A program made the position numbers and the translations under genes. Below, piece by piece: positions 44,003-53,963 of a DNA stretch of 64,000 bases. The first letter of the stretch is position 1. Each line of letters starts with the position of its first letter. The stretch spans positions 496,001 through 560,000 of the forward strand of contig NZ_BMQT01000001.1 of the NCBI RefSeq assembly GCF_014648255.1. Direction: 5' to 3'. Below the pieces are notes generated by a model that was not told the DNA's origin, did no database searches, and saw only the letters and a program-made list of their open reading frames with translations. The stretch comes from Nocardioides albus (GTDB lineage: Bacteria; Actinomycetota; Actinomycetes; Propionibacteriales; Nocardioidaceae).

Positions 44003-44874
44003 GCACCTCTGTTCTGTACGACGCTCCCGGCCCCCGCGCGAAGGCGCTGAACTGGGTCTATTCCGGCGTCACCCTCGTCGTTCTCGGCTTCGTCGCCTGG
44101 CTGGTCTTCTCGAAGTTCAACGAGACCGGCCAGTGGGAGAGTGAGAAGTGGACGCCGTTCATCGACGCCGACGTGTGGAACAACCTGCTGATCCCCGGCA
44201 TGATCGAGACGTTGCGGGCATTCGCGGTCGGGTCGCTGCTCGCCATGGTCTTCGGATTCGTCTTCGCTGTCGGGCGGCTCTCGAACCTGAAGTTCGTCAG
44301 CATCCCGTGCGGCATCGTCGTGGAGTTCTTCCGATCGATCCCGATGCTGCTGCTGATGTTCTTCATCTACTTCATGCAGCCCTCGCTCGGGATCACACCG
44401 ACCAGCATCTTCTGGGCCGTCGTGCTGGGTCTGATGCTCTACAACGGCTCCGTCATCGCCGAGATCATCCGCGCCGGCGTACGTGCTCTCCCGAAGGGCC
44501 AGGAGGAGGCGGGAGTCGCCATCGGCCTCACCAGTGGCCAAGTGATGCGTACAATCCTGCTGCCGCAGGCGGTCCGGTCGATGCTGCCCGCGATCATCGC
44601 CCAGCTAGTGGTGCTACTGAAGGACACCGCGTTGGGTTATGTGCTCGGCTACAGCGAACTGCTCAACCAGGTGAAGCAACTCGACACCAACTTCCACAAC
44701 CTGATCCCGGCGGCGATCGTCGTGGCAGTCATCTACATCGCCCTGAACACGGTCCTCGGCCTGGTGGCCACCTGGATCGAGGGACGTACGCGGCGGGTGG
44801 CTCGCACCGCAGCGCCGGTCGGTCACGCAGGCGCCGTCGACCCTGTGGCCGACGAGGCTGCACTGGCCAAGTAG
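43999..44874 (+). CDS. gluD: Amino acid ABC transporter permease
   Basis: A 291-residue permease, longer than GluC because of an N-terminal membrane helix and exoplasmic segment (NETGQWESEKWTPFIDADVW) and a C-terminal tail. The EAA loop is EEAGVAIGLTSGQVMRTILL. Last gene of the gluABCD operon, coupled by ATGA overlap, and followed by a palindromic terminator. Confidence 0.92.
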   Translation: MSTSVLYDAPGPRAKALNWVYSGVTLVVLGFVAWLVFSKFNETGQWESEKWTPFIDADVWNNLLIPGMIETLRAFAVGSLLAMVFGFVFAVGRLSNLKFVSIPCGIVVEFFRSIPMLLLMFFIYFMQPSLGITPTSIFWAVVLGLMLYNGSVIAEIIRAGVRALPKGQEEAGVAIGLTSGQVMRTILLPQAVRSMLPAIIAQLVVLLKDTALGYVLGYSELLNQVKQLDTNFHNLIPAAIVVAVIYIALNTVLGLVATWIEGRTRRVARTAAPVGHAGAVDPVADEAALAK

Positions 44875-44919
44875 GCCAGCCCCGGCGGTAACGCTGGCAG
44901 GTGGCACCTAGAACGACAA

Positions 44920-44953
44920 GCGGTCCGCTGCCCCTAGGGGCAGCGGACCGCTA
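44920..44953. terminator. gluABCD terminator (34-nt perfect palindrome)
   Basis: AGCGGTCCGCTGCCCC and its exact complement are joined by TA, between the convergent gluD and hotdog genes; probably bidirectional. Confidence 0.85.
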
Positions 44954-44964
44954 CGTACTCGTTC

Positions 44965-45432
44965 TCATCTCTTCTTCGGCGTCACCCAGAGGTTGATGGT
45001 GCCCTCGATGACGACGGTGCCGTCCTCGCGGAGGCCCTTGACCCTCACCTCGAGGTCACCGTCGGCGGTGTCCCACTGCTCCTGGTCGGTCTCCGCGATG
45101 CAGGTGATGTCGGTGGAGGCCTTGGCCGTGTAGGCGACGGTCATCCCCTTGGGGATCCAGCGCTTGTCGCGCGGGATGGTGACCTCCGCAAGGGCACCCA
45201 TCGCCATCTCGAGACCGTTGCACAGCGCGATGGCGTGCACGGTCCCGATGTGGTTGTGGTTGCCCTTGCGGTTGGGCACGACGACCTCGGCATAGTTGGG
45301 CCGCAGCTGGTTGACCAGCGGGTGGATGGACCCGAAGTACGGCGCCTTCTTCGCGAACGCGACCGAGAATGCTCGCTTGCCGACAACCGGGACGCGGTTG
45401 AAGGACTTCCAGAGGTCGTAGAGCTGGCTCAT
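44965..45432 (-). CDS. DUF4442 hotdog-fold protein
   Basis: A 155-residue hotdog protein. The DUF4442 pattern is LWKSFNRVPVVGKRAFSVAF, then NHIGTVHAIALCNGLEMAMG. The second strand set (WIPKGMTVAYTAKASTDITC) is typical of acyl-CoA thioesterase-like folds. The family often accepts phenylacetyl- or fatty acyl-CoA; the substrate is unknown. The ATG at 45432 was chosen. Convergent with gluD. Confidence 0.87.
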   Translation of the reverse strand: MSQLYDLWKSFNRVPVVGKRAFSVAFAKKAPYFGSIHPLVNQLRPNYAEVVVPNRKGNHNHIGTVHAIALCNGLEMAMGALAEVTIPRDKRWIPKGMTVAYTAKASTDITCIAETDQEQWDTADGDLEVRVKGLREDGTVVIEGTINLWVTPKKR

Positions 45433-45481
45433 GGCAGTCAGGTTACCCGAGGGTAACCTCCTCCCCTCTCCTGGCCCGAGA

Positions 45482-45787
45482 TCAGGAGAGGGAGAGGAAG
45501 ACCTTCTCGAGCTCCTCGATCTCCTCGGGGCGATCCCCGTCGGCGTGCGCGCGGCGCAGCTCGTTGGAGAGGAGCGCGAAAGCTGCCTTGTCGAGAGCAC
45601 GAGTCACTGCCTTGAGCTGCCCGACCACGTCAGCCAGCTCACGGCCGTCTTCGATCATCCGGAGCACCCCACCGAGCTGGCCTTGAGCCCGGCGGACTCG
45701 ATTGACCACGCTTGTCGTCTCCGCGTCCCGAGGCTGGGGGACGGTCACGTCGTCAGTCAAAGTCTTGCCTTCCATCGTTTCTGGCAT
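45482..45787 (-). CDS. CsoR/RcnR-family metal-sensing repressor
   Basis: A 101-residue four-helix repressor: VVNRVRRAQGQLGGVLRMIE, then LADVVGQLKAVTRALDKAAF. Metal ligands in CsoR are Cys-His-Cys. Here the first position is Asp/Ala (ELADVVGQ) with no Cys, so it may sense something other than Cu(I), for example formaldehyde (FrmR-like), sulfur or nickel. No metal-transport gene is adjacent. A GC-centred palindrome lies just upstream of the ATG, a likely self-operator. Confidence 0.83.
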   Translation of the reverse strand: MPETMEGKTLTDDVTVPQPRDAETTSVVNRVRRAQGQLGGVLRMIEDGRELADVVGQLKAVTRALDKAAFALLSNELRRAHADGDRPEEIEELEKVFLSLS

Positions 45788-45791
45788 CGTT

Positions 45792-45813
45792 GTTGTATCC
45801 CCCGGGGGACAAC
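45792..45813. promoter_or_regulatory. Palindrome with CCCCCGGGGG core, candidate CsoR operator
   Basis: GTTGT and ACAAC flank CCCCCGGGGG, 5 bp from the CsoR-family start codon. G/C tract palindromes with A/T flanks are typical of CsoR/RcnR operators; assignment is by position and shape. Confidence 0.6.
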
Positions 45814-45886
45814 GGTCCAGACCAGTGGGCGTTACGGTCCTTTTTGCTTGATTCCAGTTTTCGCCCACACAGAGACGCAGATCGTG

Positions 45887-46267
45887 CTATCCGTCGAGCG
45901 GCCACACGATCTCGACACGGTTGCCGAACGGATCATGGACGTGAAATCGCTGGAATCCGTCGGCGTTGTGGCGCTGACTCCAGTCGACGTCGAAGCCGAG
46001 TCTCATCAGCCGCGCCCCCATCGCCTCCAGGTCCGCTTCGGTCTCCACCGCGAGCGCGGGGTGGGCCTTGGCCTGCGGTCGGTGCGGTTCCTCGACCCCG
46101 ACATGGATCTCCGCGCCGCCGGGCGAACGGAACCAGGCGCCACCGCGCTTGGCCAGCTCGGTCGGCTTCGGCACCTCGGTCAGGCCGAGCCCATCCGCGT
46201 AGAAGGTTCGGGCCTCGTCCTCGTGGCCGGCGGGCATGCCGACCTGCACGTGATGGATCCGCATCAT
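45887..46267 (-). CDS. VOC (glyoxalase-fold) family protein
   Basis: A 126-residue single VOC module: IHHVQVGMPAGHEDEARTFY, then FHVHDPFGNRVEIVWPLDG with the conserved end. Metal ligands His5 and a late Glu are present. A lyase, dioxygenase or binding role cannot be decided. The start is ATG 46267 or 46264, overlapping the stop of the trans-aconitate methyltransferase-like gene, so they are co-expressed. Confidence 0.86.
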   Translation of the reverse strand: MMRIHHVQVGMPAGHEDEARTFYADGLGLTEVPKPTELAKRGGAWFRSPGGAEIHVGVEEPHRPQAKAHPALAVETEADLEAMGARLMRLGFDVDWSQRHNADGFQRFHVHDPFGNRVEIVWPLDG

Positions 46268-47061
46268 GCTGCCAGCCTGCGGGCGACCACGAAGACGCGG
46301 CGGAACGGGAGCAGCACGAAACTGTTTCCTACGGAATCTTCTCGTTCCGGATAGGCCCGCGCGAGACGATCCTTGAGCTCCACGGCGAACGGTTCGAAGA
46401 GGCCGGCCTTCTCGAGGGCGGCTGCCGTCGGGCGCAGACTCGTTCCAGCGATCCAGGTGAAGACCGGGTCATCGCCGGTCAGCACATGCAGGTACGTCGT
46501 CTCCCAGGCATCGACCTCGAAGCCTTCCTTCACCAGCTCGTCGAGATAGACGGCCGGGTCGTGCGACGCGGGCGCCTCGAGATGGCGGGTGTGATCGGCG
46601 TACGGCGCCCCGGCGGCCAGCTCGGCGCGAAGCCGGTGGCTGGGCTCGTCGAAGTTGCCGGGGACCTGAAAGGCGAGCCAGCCGCGGTCACTCACGGCCC
46701 GGGCCAGAGCCGGCAGCAGGTCCAGGTGGCCAGGAACCCATTGAAGGGTCGCGTTGGAGAGGAGTACGTCGACAGATCCGGGCGCCGCAGACTCGGCCCA
46801 GTCACGCAGATCCGCCACCGCGAAATCGATGCCGTCGACACTCGCGCGGGCCTTGTCGATCATCGCCGGGCTGGAGTCCAGCCCGACCACGCGCGCCTGC
46901 GGCCAACGGTCGGCCGCAAGGGCCGTCAGATTGCCCGGACCACAGCCGAGGTCCACCACGGCCTTCGGCCGATCTGCGCCGACCCGGCGAAGGAGGTCGG
47001 TGAACGGTCGAGCCCTCTCCTCCGAGTAGGTCAGATAACGCTCGGGGTCCCATGCGGTCAT
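46264..47061 (-). CDS. tam: Trans-aconitate 2-methyltransferase-like SAM enzyme
   Basis: A 265-residue class I methyltransferase of the Tam family. MTAWDPERYLTYSEERARPF begins it; motif I is VVDLGCGPGNLTALAADRWP, and NATLQWVPGHLDLLPALARA and AFQVPGNFDEPSH are family-specific. Tam esterifies trans-aconitate, a toxic by-product of aconitase. The ATG at 47061 is directly downstream of overlapping palindromes, the likely operator of the divergent MarR. Confidence 0.9.
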   Translation of the reverse strand: MTAWDPERYLTYSEERARPFTDLLRRVGADRPKAVVDLGCGPGNLTALAADRWPQARVVGLDSSPAMIDKARASVDGIDFAVADLRDWAESAAPGSVDVLLSNATLQWVPGHLDLLPALARAVSDRGWLAFQVPGNFDEPSHRLRAELAAGAPYADHTRHLEAPASHDPAVYLDELVKEGFEVDAWETTYLHVLTGDDPVFTWIAGTSLRPTAAALEKAGLFEPFAVELKDRLARAYPEREDSVGNSFVLLPFRRVFVVARRLAA

Positions 47062-47082
47062 GGCGTACGTCCTCTCGGTTTC

Positions 47083-47104
47083 TCTTGACGTCAAGATATC
47101 TTGA
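47083..47104. promoter_or_regulatory. Overlapping palindromes, candidate MarR operator
   Basis: TCTTGACGTCAAGA (47083-47096) and TCAAGATATCTTGA (47091-47104) are both perfect 14-bp palindromes sharing the half-site TCAAGA. A further half-site, GTCAAGATTCTCGA, lies at about 47128. The site sits between tam and the divergent marR-type gene. Confidence 0.8.
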
Positions 47105-47169
47105 TCGTCCTCCCGGCTTGTCTCGATGTCAAGATTCTCGATGAGGCGAACTTGGGCTACGCTCACGCC

Positions 47170-47658
47170 ATGCGCGACGAAGTCGACGACCTGAGCGAGG
47201 CCTGGGCACACGAGCGGCCCGATCTCGACCTGGGCCCCGTCGAGATCTTCTCGCGGCTCTCGCGGCTCTCGCGCCACCTCGACCTCGCGCGACGCGACGC
47301 CTTCTCGACCTCCGGGATCGAGTCCTGGGAGTTCGACGTGCTCGCCGCGCTGCGCCGCGCGGGCGACCCCTACGAGCTCTCCCCCGGACGACTGCTGCGC
47401 GAGACCCTGGTGACCAGCGGAACCATGACCAACCGCGTCGACCGGCTGGCCGCCCGCGGCCTCGTCGAACGGCTGCCGGACCCGGCGGACCGGCGGGGTG
47501 TGCTCGTCCGGCTCACCCCGGACGGCAAGGCGACCGTCGACAGCGCCTTCGAGGCGCTGCTCGCGGCCGAGCGGGAGTTCCTCGCCGGCCTCTCCGGCGA
47601 CCAGCAGAGCCAGCTCACCGATCTGCTGCGTCGGCTGCTGGTCCCGTTCTCGGGCTGA
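47170..47658 (+). CDS. MarR-family transcriptional regulator
   Basis: A 162-residue MarR with an N-terminal helix (IFSRLSRLSRHLDLARRDAF). The winged helix is LSPGRLLRETLVTSGTMTNR with the wing DPADRRGVLVRLTPDGKA. The start is uncertain (ATG 47170 preferred because it begins the conserved region). It probably represses the divergent tam-VOC genes and itself via the TCAAGA palindromes. Confidence 0.9.
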   Translation: MRDEVDDLSEAWAHERPDLDLGPVEIFSRLSRLSRHLDLARRDAFSTSGIESWEFDVLAALRRAGDPYELSPGRLLRETLVTSGTMTNRVDRLAARGLVERLPDPADRRGVLVRLTPDGKATVDSAFEALLAAEREFLAGLSGDQQSQLTDLLRRLLVPFSG

Positions 47659-47689
47659 TCGCGGGGCCGCGAGCGGCGCGCCGAACACG

Positions 47690-47760
47690 TGTAACACGCT
47701 GTTCGTAGCACTATCCGGTCGTTCTGATAGGGCGAGTAGTACTACGAACAGCGTGTTACA
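47690..47760. terminator. Bipartite stem-loop between convergent MarR and ABC-F genes
   Basis: Outer arms 47690-47708 (TGTAACACGCTGTTCGTAG) and 47742-47760 are exact 19-bp complements. Inside lies a second small stem, CTATC/GATAG. Region 47659-47800 holds no gene. Confidence 0.8.
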
Positions 47761-47800
47761 GCTCCGCGAGCCGCCGAACAGCCGTGCTCGCCGACCAGCG

Positions 47801-49603
<1,803 letters not shown>

Positions 49604-49710
49604 ATCGCCTCCCATTGTCCCCGAGGCCGGTGAGGCGGCCATCATCGCGGCGGCCATCCAGTGGCACAGCCGGCGGACAAAGAGCCCCTGACCTGCCTAG
49701 ACTCCGTGCA

Positions 49711-50973
49711 ATGGTCGAGAAGGCGCTCCGCGAGCACACCCCCGGGTCGCGTCAGACGATCCTCGAAGCCGCGCTCCGGCTGGCGGCCGAGCGTGGCTAC
49801 GTCGGCACGACGATGGCGCTGGTCCGGCGCGCGACCGGCCTCCCGCCCTCCTCGCTCTACTGGCACTTCCCCAACAAGGACCAGCTCCTCGCCGAGGCGC
49901 TCGAGCATGGCTACACCCGCTGGCGACGCGTCGTCCCGCGCTGGGAGCCGACCCGCACCGGCGGTGACCTCCGCGACGGGTTGCTGGCCAACCTGCGCCG
50001 TACGACCTCGAACACCCACGACTCGTCGGCCGACTGGTGGCGGATGGGGCTGATGCTCGCGCTCGAGTCCGGACCGACGGTCGGCGACGGGCCACGAGAG
50101 CGCTTCCTTCAGATCCGCACCCAGACGCTGGCCGGCTTCGAGCTGTGGTGGTCCGAGGCCGTCGACCTTCCGCCCGCGCACACCGAGATCCTGGCGCGCC
50201 TGACGCTCGCTGCTCACGACGGCCTCTTCATCTACACCCAGACCGGGGGGTACGCCGAGGTCGACTCGCTCCGGCAACGGCTGGCCGACGGTCTGATCGA
50301 GGTCGCGGGCCATCTCGGGAAGCAGGACCTGGTGGCGACGCCGGCTGCGGTGGACGTGGCGCCGGCGACGTACGAGGCCGGGAGCAGCAGCCGCGAGAGG
50401 CTCATCGCGGCAGCGCTGGAGGTCGCTGCGGAGAGCGGCTACGAAGGCGCCTCGATCAGCCGGATCTGTGCCGCGGCGGGCCTTCCGGCTTCGTCGGTCT
50501 ACTGGCACTTCGCGAACAAGGGCGACCTGTTCTCCGCTGCCGTGGACGACTCCTACCGCGCCTGGAGCAGTGCGCAGTCCTCCTGGCAACCACCGAGCGC
50601 GGACATCGACTGGTCCATCGAGCTCCCCCGGATTCTGACACCCTTGGTGGCCAGCCTCCGCCGGCTGCCTCCATTCCTGCGGATCGGCCTGATGCTGGTG
50701 CTCCCGAAGCGCCTCGAGCCGCTACCGGGTCAGGACCGGTTCCTTGCCGTACGCCGCCAGTCCCGGGAGGACTTCGCCGGCTGGTTCCGCGGAGCGCTCG
50801 GCGATGACGGGGCCGAGCACGCCGACGAGATGGCCGCGCTACTGCTCGTGATCGCGGACGGACTTCTCTTCTCCGAAGCCCTCGAACGCGCCGACATGCC
50901 AGCGGCCACGACCTCGGACCTGCTGGCGCGACTGGTCGCGGCGACGCCGTTTCCTACACAGATAAGTCACTGA
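49711..50973 (+). CDS. Tandem TetR/AcrR regulator (two repressors in one chain)
   Basis: A 420-residue protein with two complete TetR units. HTH one is at 13-60 (ILEAALRLAAERGYVGTTMA, GLPPSSLYWHFPNKDQLLAE). HTH two is at about 226-276 (LIAAALEVAAESGYEGASIS, GLPASSVYWHFANKGDLFSA). Each is followed by its own helical ligand domain. Known tandem TetR fusions are uncommon; they would form a pseudo-dimer. The start (ATG 49711) directly precedes the first HTH. Targets are unknown; the divergent ABC-F gene is one candidate. Confidence 0.87.
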   Translation: MVEKALREHTPGSRQTILEAALRLAAERGYVGTTMALVRRATGLPPSSLYWHFPNKDQLLAEALEHGYTRWRRVVPRWEPTRTGGDLRDGLLANLRRTTSNTHDSSADWWRMGLMLALESGPTVGDGPRERFLQIRTQTLAGFELWWSEAVDLPPAHTEILARLTLAAHDGLFIYTQTGGYAEVDSLRQRLADGLIEVAGHLGKQDLVATPAAVDVAPATYEAGSSSRERLIAAALEVAAESGYEGASISRICAAAGLPASSVYWHFANKGDLFSAAVDDSYRAWSSAQSSWQPPSADIDWSIELPRILTPLVASLRRLPPFLRIGLMLVLPKRLEPLPGQDRFLAVRRQSREDFAGWFRGALGDDGAEHADEMAALLLVIADGLLFSEALERADMPAATTSDLLARLVAATPFPTQISH

Positions 50974-51114
50974 CCGACTACCTTGGATCCACAGAGGATC
51001 CACGACGCTAACGGTCGAAAACGTATCGAAATATGTGCCGTGTCATCTATTTCCGCAGGTCAGGAATGAGATTTATTCAACATTTCTCCCACAACCTCCG
51101 GAACGATCGTTACA

Positions 51115-51128
51115 GTGACTGCTGTCAC
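51115..51128. promoter_or_regulatory. Palindrome upstream of the IclR gene
   Basis: GTGAC-TGCT-GTCAC, 66 bp before the IclR ATG, in an AT-richer 221-bp gap (50974-51194) with otherwise no gene. A plausible autoregulatory IclR operator. Confidence 0.45.
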
Positions 51129-51194
51129 AGAGAGTCAGAGCCATCAGATCCCCCCATCGTGGTGCGCCTCTGTCTCAGTAAAGGAGATCCCCCC

Positions 51195-52007
51195 ATGAGC
51201 GTCTCTGCTATCCCCACCCTGGCTAGTCAGCACGACCATGAAGGTTCCCCGAGGACGACCTCCTCGGCGACCCCGTCTGCGACGAAGGCCCTCCAGATCC
51301 TGGAGGCATTTCTCGGAGCCGGCCCCAAGCTCGGTGTCAGCGAGATCGCGCGCACCGCGGGGCTACCCAAGTCCACCGCCTTCCGTCTTCTGCGCCACCT
51401 CGAGCAGAGCGGATACGTCGAGCGCACCGGCCGGCACTACGTGCTCGGCCGGCGGCTGTTCGAGCTCGGCAACGCGGTGCAGATCTGTCGCCCACAGGGC
51501 ATCCGGGAGACCGCGATGCCACATCTGGCCGAGCTCTACGTGGCGACCGGCAAGACCGTCCACCTCGCGATCCTCGAGGGCACCGACATCGTCATCCTGG
51601 AGAAGATCACCGGCCGCGGTGGTATCCAGCCGGACACGTACGTCGGTGGGCGAGCGCCCGCCGCCTGCTCCGCGCTCGGCAAGGCGATCCTCTCCTTCAG
51701 CGACCGCAACCACATCGCGGCCGTGCTCGAGTCCGGCCTGGTGAGGCGTACGCGTCACTCGCACGGCGACCCGGCGAAGTTCCTCGCCGAGCTCCGCCGC
51801 GCCAACAGCGAGCGGATCGCCTTCGACCGCGAGGAGGCCCAGATCGGCATCGTCTGCGCCGCAGTCCCGATCATGATCGACGGCCGTGCGATCGCCGCCG
51901 TCTCCGTCTCCGGCAGCGCCACCGGGTTCAACGCCGCGAGCATCACCCGCCACCTGCGCCGCGCCGCCGCAGCCATCTCCGACGAGGTCGTCTCCAGCGC
52001 CGCCTGA
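51195..52007 (+). CDS. IclR-family transcriptional regulator
   Basis: A 270-residue IclR protein. The winged helix (ATKALQILEAFLGAGPKLGV, LPKSTAFRLLRHLEQSGYVE) is at about 30-90, and the ligand domain (RETAMPHLAELYVATGKTVH, LGKAILSFSD, then IVCAAVPIMIDGRAIAAVSV) follows. It would bind an aromatic or sugar acid. No catabolic gene is adjacent. The ATG at 51195 has AAGGAG 8 nt upstream. Array B starts 5 bp after the stop. Confidence 0.93.
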   Translation: MSVSAIPTLASQHDHEGSPRTTSSATPSATKALQILEAFLGAGPKLGVSEIARTAGLPKSTAFRLLRHLEQSGYVERTGRHYVLGRRLFELGNAVQICRPQGIRETAMPHLAELYVATGKTVHLAILEGTDIVILEKITGRGGIQPDTYVGGRAPAACSALGKAILSFSDRNHIAAVLESGLVRRTRHSHGDPAKFLAELRRANSERIAFDREEAQIGIVCAAVPIMIDGRAIAAVSVSGSATGFNAASITRHLRRAAAAISDEVVSSAA

Positions 52008-52011
52008 CCTC

Positions 52012-52154
52012 CGCCGACGAGGCGTCACGTACGCCGGTCGAGGCGTCACTCGCATCGGTCGACGCGTCACGCGCTGACGTCTCGGCCGACGTAGTTGACG
52101 TCTCGACCGACGGGGCTGACGTCTCGACCGACGGGGCTGACGTCTCGGCAGGGG
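52012..52154. repeat. 21-bp repeat array B (3 direct, 4 inverted units)
   Basis: Direct units GAGGCGTCA (or GACGCGTCA) start at 52019, 52040 and 52061. Inverted units TGACGTCTCG start at 52075, 52096, 52117 and 52138, all 21 bp apart. It fills the gap between the convergent IclR and ispE genes and ends 6 bp from the ispE stop. Confidence 0.9.
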
Positions 52155-52160
52155 TTGAGA

Positions 52161-53063
52161 TCAGTACGTGACGACGTGGGCGCCCGCGACAGGGCCCGGT
52201 GCGGTCCAGACGCGGTCGTACGCCTTCGCCTGCATCGCTCCGGCGACCTCGCGAGCGTGGGCGGCGTCGCGGCACAGCATCAGGACCGTCGGGCCCGAGC
52301 CGGAGAGCTGCACGGCCAGGGCACCGGCCTCGGCGCCGTCGGCGAAGGTCTGGGCGAGGTCGGGGCGCAGTGCCAGCGCCGGAGCCTGCAGGTCGTTGGC
52401 GAGCGCCTCGGCGAGGAGCTCCGCGTCGCCCTTCTCCAAGGCCATCAGGAGGCGCTCGGGCACGTGGGGGTCGCCCACCTCGGTGCCGGCCAGCTCGTCG
52501 AACGAACGGTAGACCGCGGGCGTCGACAGCCCCTGCTCGTTGCCGACCGCGACCCACCACCACGCACCGTTGTCGGTGACCGGCTCGACGATCTCGCCAC
52601 GGCCACCACCGATGGCGGTGGCCCCGATGAGCGCGAAAGGTACGTCGGATCCCAGCTGTCCCGCCAGGCGCAGAAGGTTCTCGTCGCTGGTCTCCAGCGA
52701 CCAGAGCCGATCGAGGGCGACCAGCGTCGCGGCCGCGTCGGCGGAGCCGCCGGCGAGACCGCCGGCAACCGGGATGCCCTTGTGGATCGCGATCGTCGCC
52801 GCCCGCTCGACGCCGTGATGAGCGGCGAGGGCCTTGCCGGCGCGTACGACGATGTTGTCGTCCCCTGTCGGGACCTCCGCGGTGGCGATGTGGTCCTCGG
52901 CGGTGAGCGTGACCTGCCACTGAGCGGCCTCGGTCACGGTGACGTCGTCGTAGAGGCCGATCGCGTGGTAGACGGTCGCCAGCGGGTGGAACCCGTCGTC
53001 GCGGACCGGGCCCACCCCGAGGTGCAGGTTGAACTTCGCGGCCGCGCGGACGGTGATCGTCAT
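52161..53063 (-). CDS. ispE: 4-diphosphocytidyl-2-C-methyl-D-erythritol kinase
   Basis: A 300-residue GHMP kinase of the MEP isoprenoid pathway. The substrate motif is [20 protein letters not shown], the ATP motif is [20 protein letters not shown], and the third GHMP motif is [14 protein letters not shown]. Downstream of rsmA (4-base overlap) and rpfB on the same strand, the order known from Mycobacterium (Rv1009-Rv1011). Confidence 0.96.
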   Translation of the reverse strand: MTITVRAAAKFNLHLGVGPVRDDGFHPLATVYHAIGLYDDVTVTEAAQWQVTLTAEDHIATAEVPTGDDNIVVRAGKALAAHHGVERAATIAIHKGIPVAGGLAGGSADAAATLVALDRLWSLETSDENLLRLAGQLGSDVPFALIGATAIGGGRGEIVEPVTDNGAWWWVAVGNEQGLSTPAVYRSFDELAGTEVGDPHVPERLLMALEKGDAELLAEALANDLQAPALALRPDLAQTFADGAEAGALAVQLSGSGPTVLMLCRDAAHAREVAGAMQAKAYDRVWTAPGPVAGAHVVTY

Positions 53064-53929
53064 GAGGACACCTTCTGGAGCGATTCGGTGATGCGTACGA
53101 AGTCCGTGATCGTCAACGACTCACCTCGCGCCAGCGGGTCGATGCCTGCCGCGACCAGCGCCTTCTCGGCGGCGTCGGCGGAGCCGGCCAGCGGCTTGAG
53201 TACGCCACGAAGCGCCTTACGCCGCTGCGCGAACGCGGCGTCGATGACCGCGAAGACCTCCTCGCGCGAGACCGCGGTCGACGGCGGCTCGCGGTGGCGC
53301 CAGTAGACGAGGCCCGAGTCGACGTTGGGCGCCGGCCAGAAGACGTTGCGGCCGATCACGCCGGCGCGGCGTACCTCGGCGTACCAGGCGGCCTTGACCG
53401 ACGGGACGCCGTAGATCTTGGACCCAGGCTTGGCCGCCAGCCGGTCGGCGACCTCGGCCTGCACCATCACCAGGCCGTGGCGCAGCGAGGGCAGCAGCGA
53501 CATCAGGTGCAGCAGGACGGGGACGGAGACGTTGTAGGGCAGGTTCGCGACCAGGGCGGTGGGCGGCAGCCCGGGGACCGACTCGACCCGCAGCGCGTCC
53601 GCGCGGACCAGGCTGAACGCGTCCACGTGGTCGGGGGCGTACTCCGCGATGGTCCTCGGCAGCCGCCCGGCCAGGGTCTCGTCGATCTCGATCGCGGTCA
53701 CCTTGGCGCCGGTCTCGAGGATGGCGAGGGTGAGCGACCCGAGACCGGGACCGACCTCGACCACGACGTCGTCGGCGCCGACGCCGGACTCGCGAACGAT
53801 CCGGCGCACCGTGTTGGCGTCGATCACGAAGTTCTGACCGCGCTGCTTGGTGGGGCGAAGGTCGAGCTCGGATGCGAGCGACCGCACCTCCGCCGGGCCC
53901 AACAGGCGCGGCGGGGTGCGGTCGGTCAT
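53060..53929 (-). CDS. rsmA: 16S rRNA A1518/A1519 dimethyltransferase
   Basis: A 289-residue KsgA-type enzyme. Motif I is [20 protein letters not shown], acidic motif [13 protein letters not shown], and the catalytic [16 protein letters not shown]. It dimethylates two adenines near the 3' end of 16S rRNA late in ribosome assembly. [16 protein letters not shown] at the N-terminus is typical. Its stop overlaps the ispE ATG by 4 bases. Confidence 0.96.
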   Translation of the reverse strand: MTDRTPPRLLGPAEVRSLASELDLRPTKQRGQNFVIDANTVRRIVRESGVGADDVVVEVGPGLGSLTLAILETGAKVTAIEIDETLAGRLPRTIAEYAPDHVDAFSLVRADALRVESVPGLPPTALVANLPYNVSVPVLLHLMSLLPSLRHGLVMVQAEVADRLAAKPGSKIYGVPSVKAAWYAEVRRAGVIGRNVFWPAPNVDSGLVYWRHREPPSTAVSREEVFAVIDAAFAQRRKALRGVLKPLAGSADAAEKALVAAGIDPLARGESLTITDFVRITESLQKVSS

Positions 53930-53963
53930 GGGTACAGACTATGGCCCGAGGACCAAAACAGCC

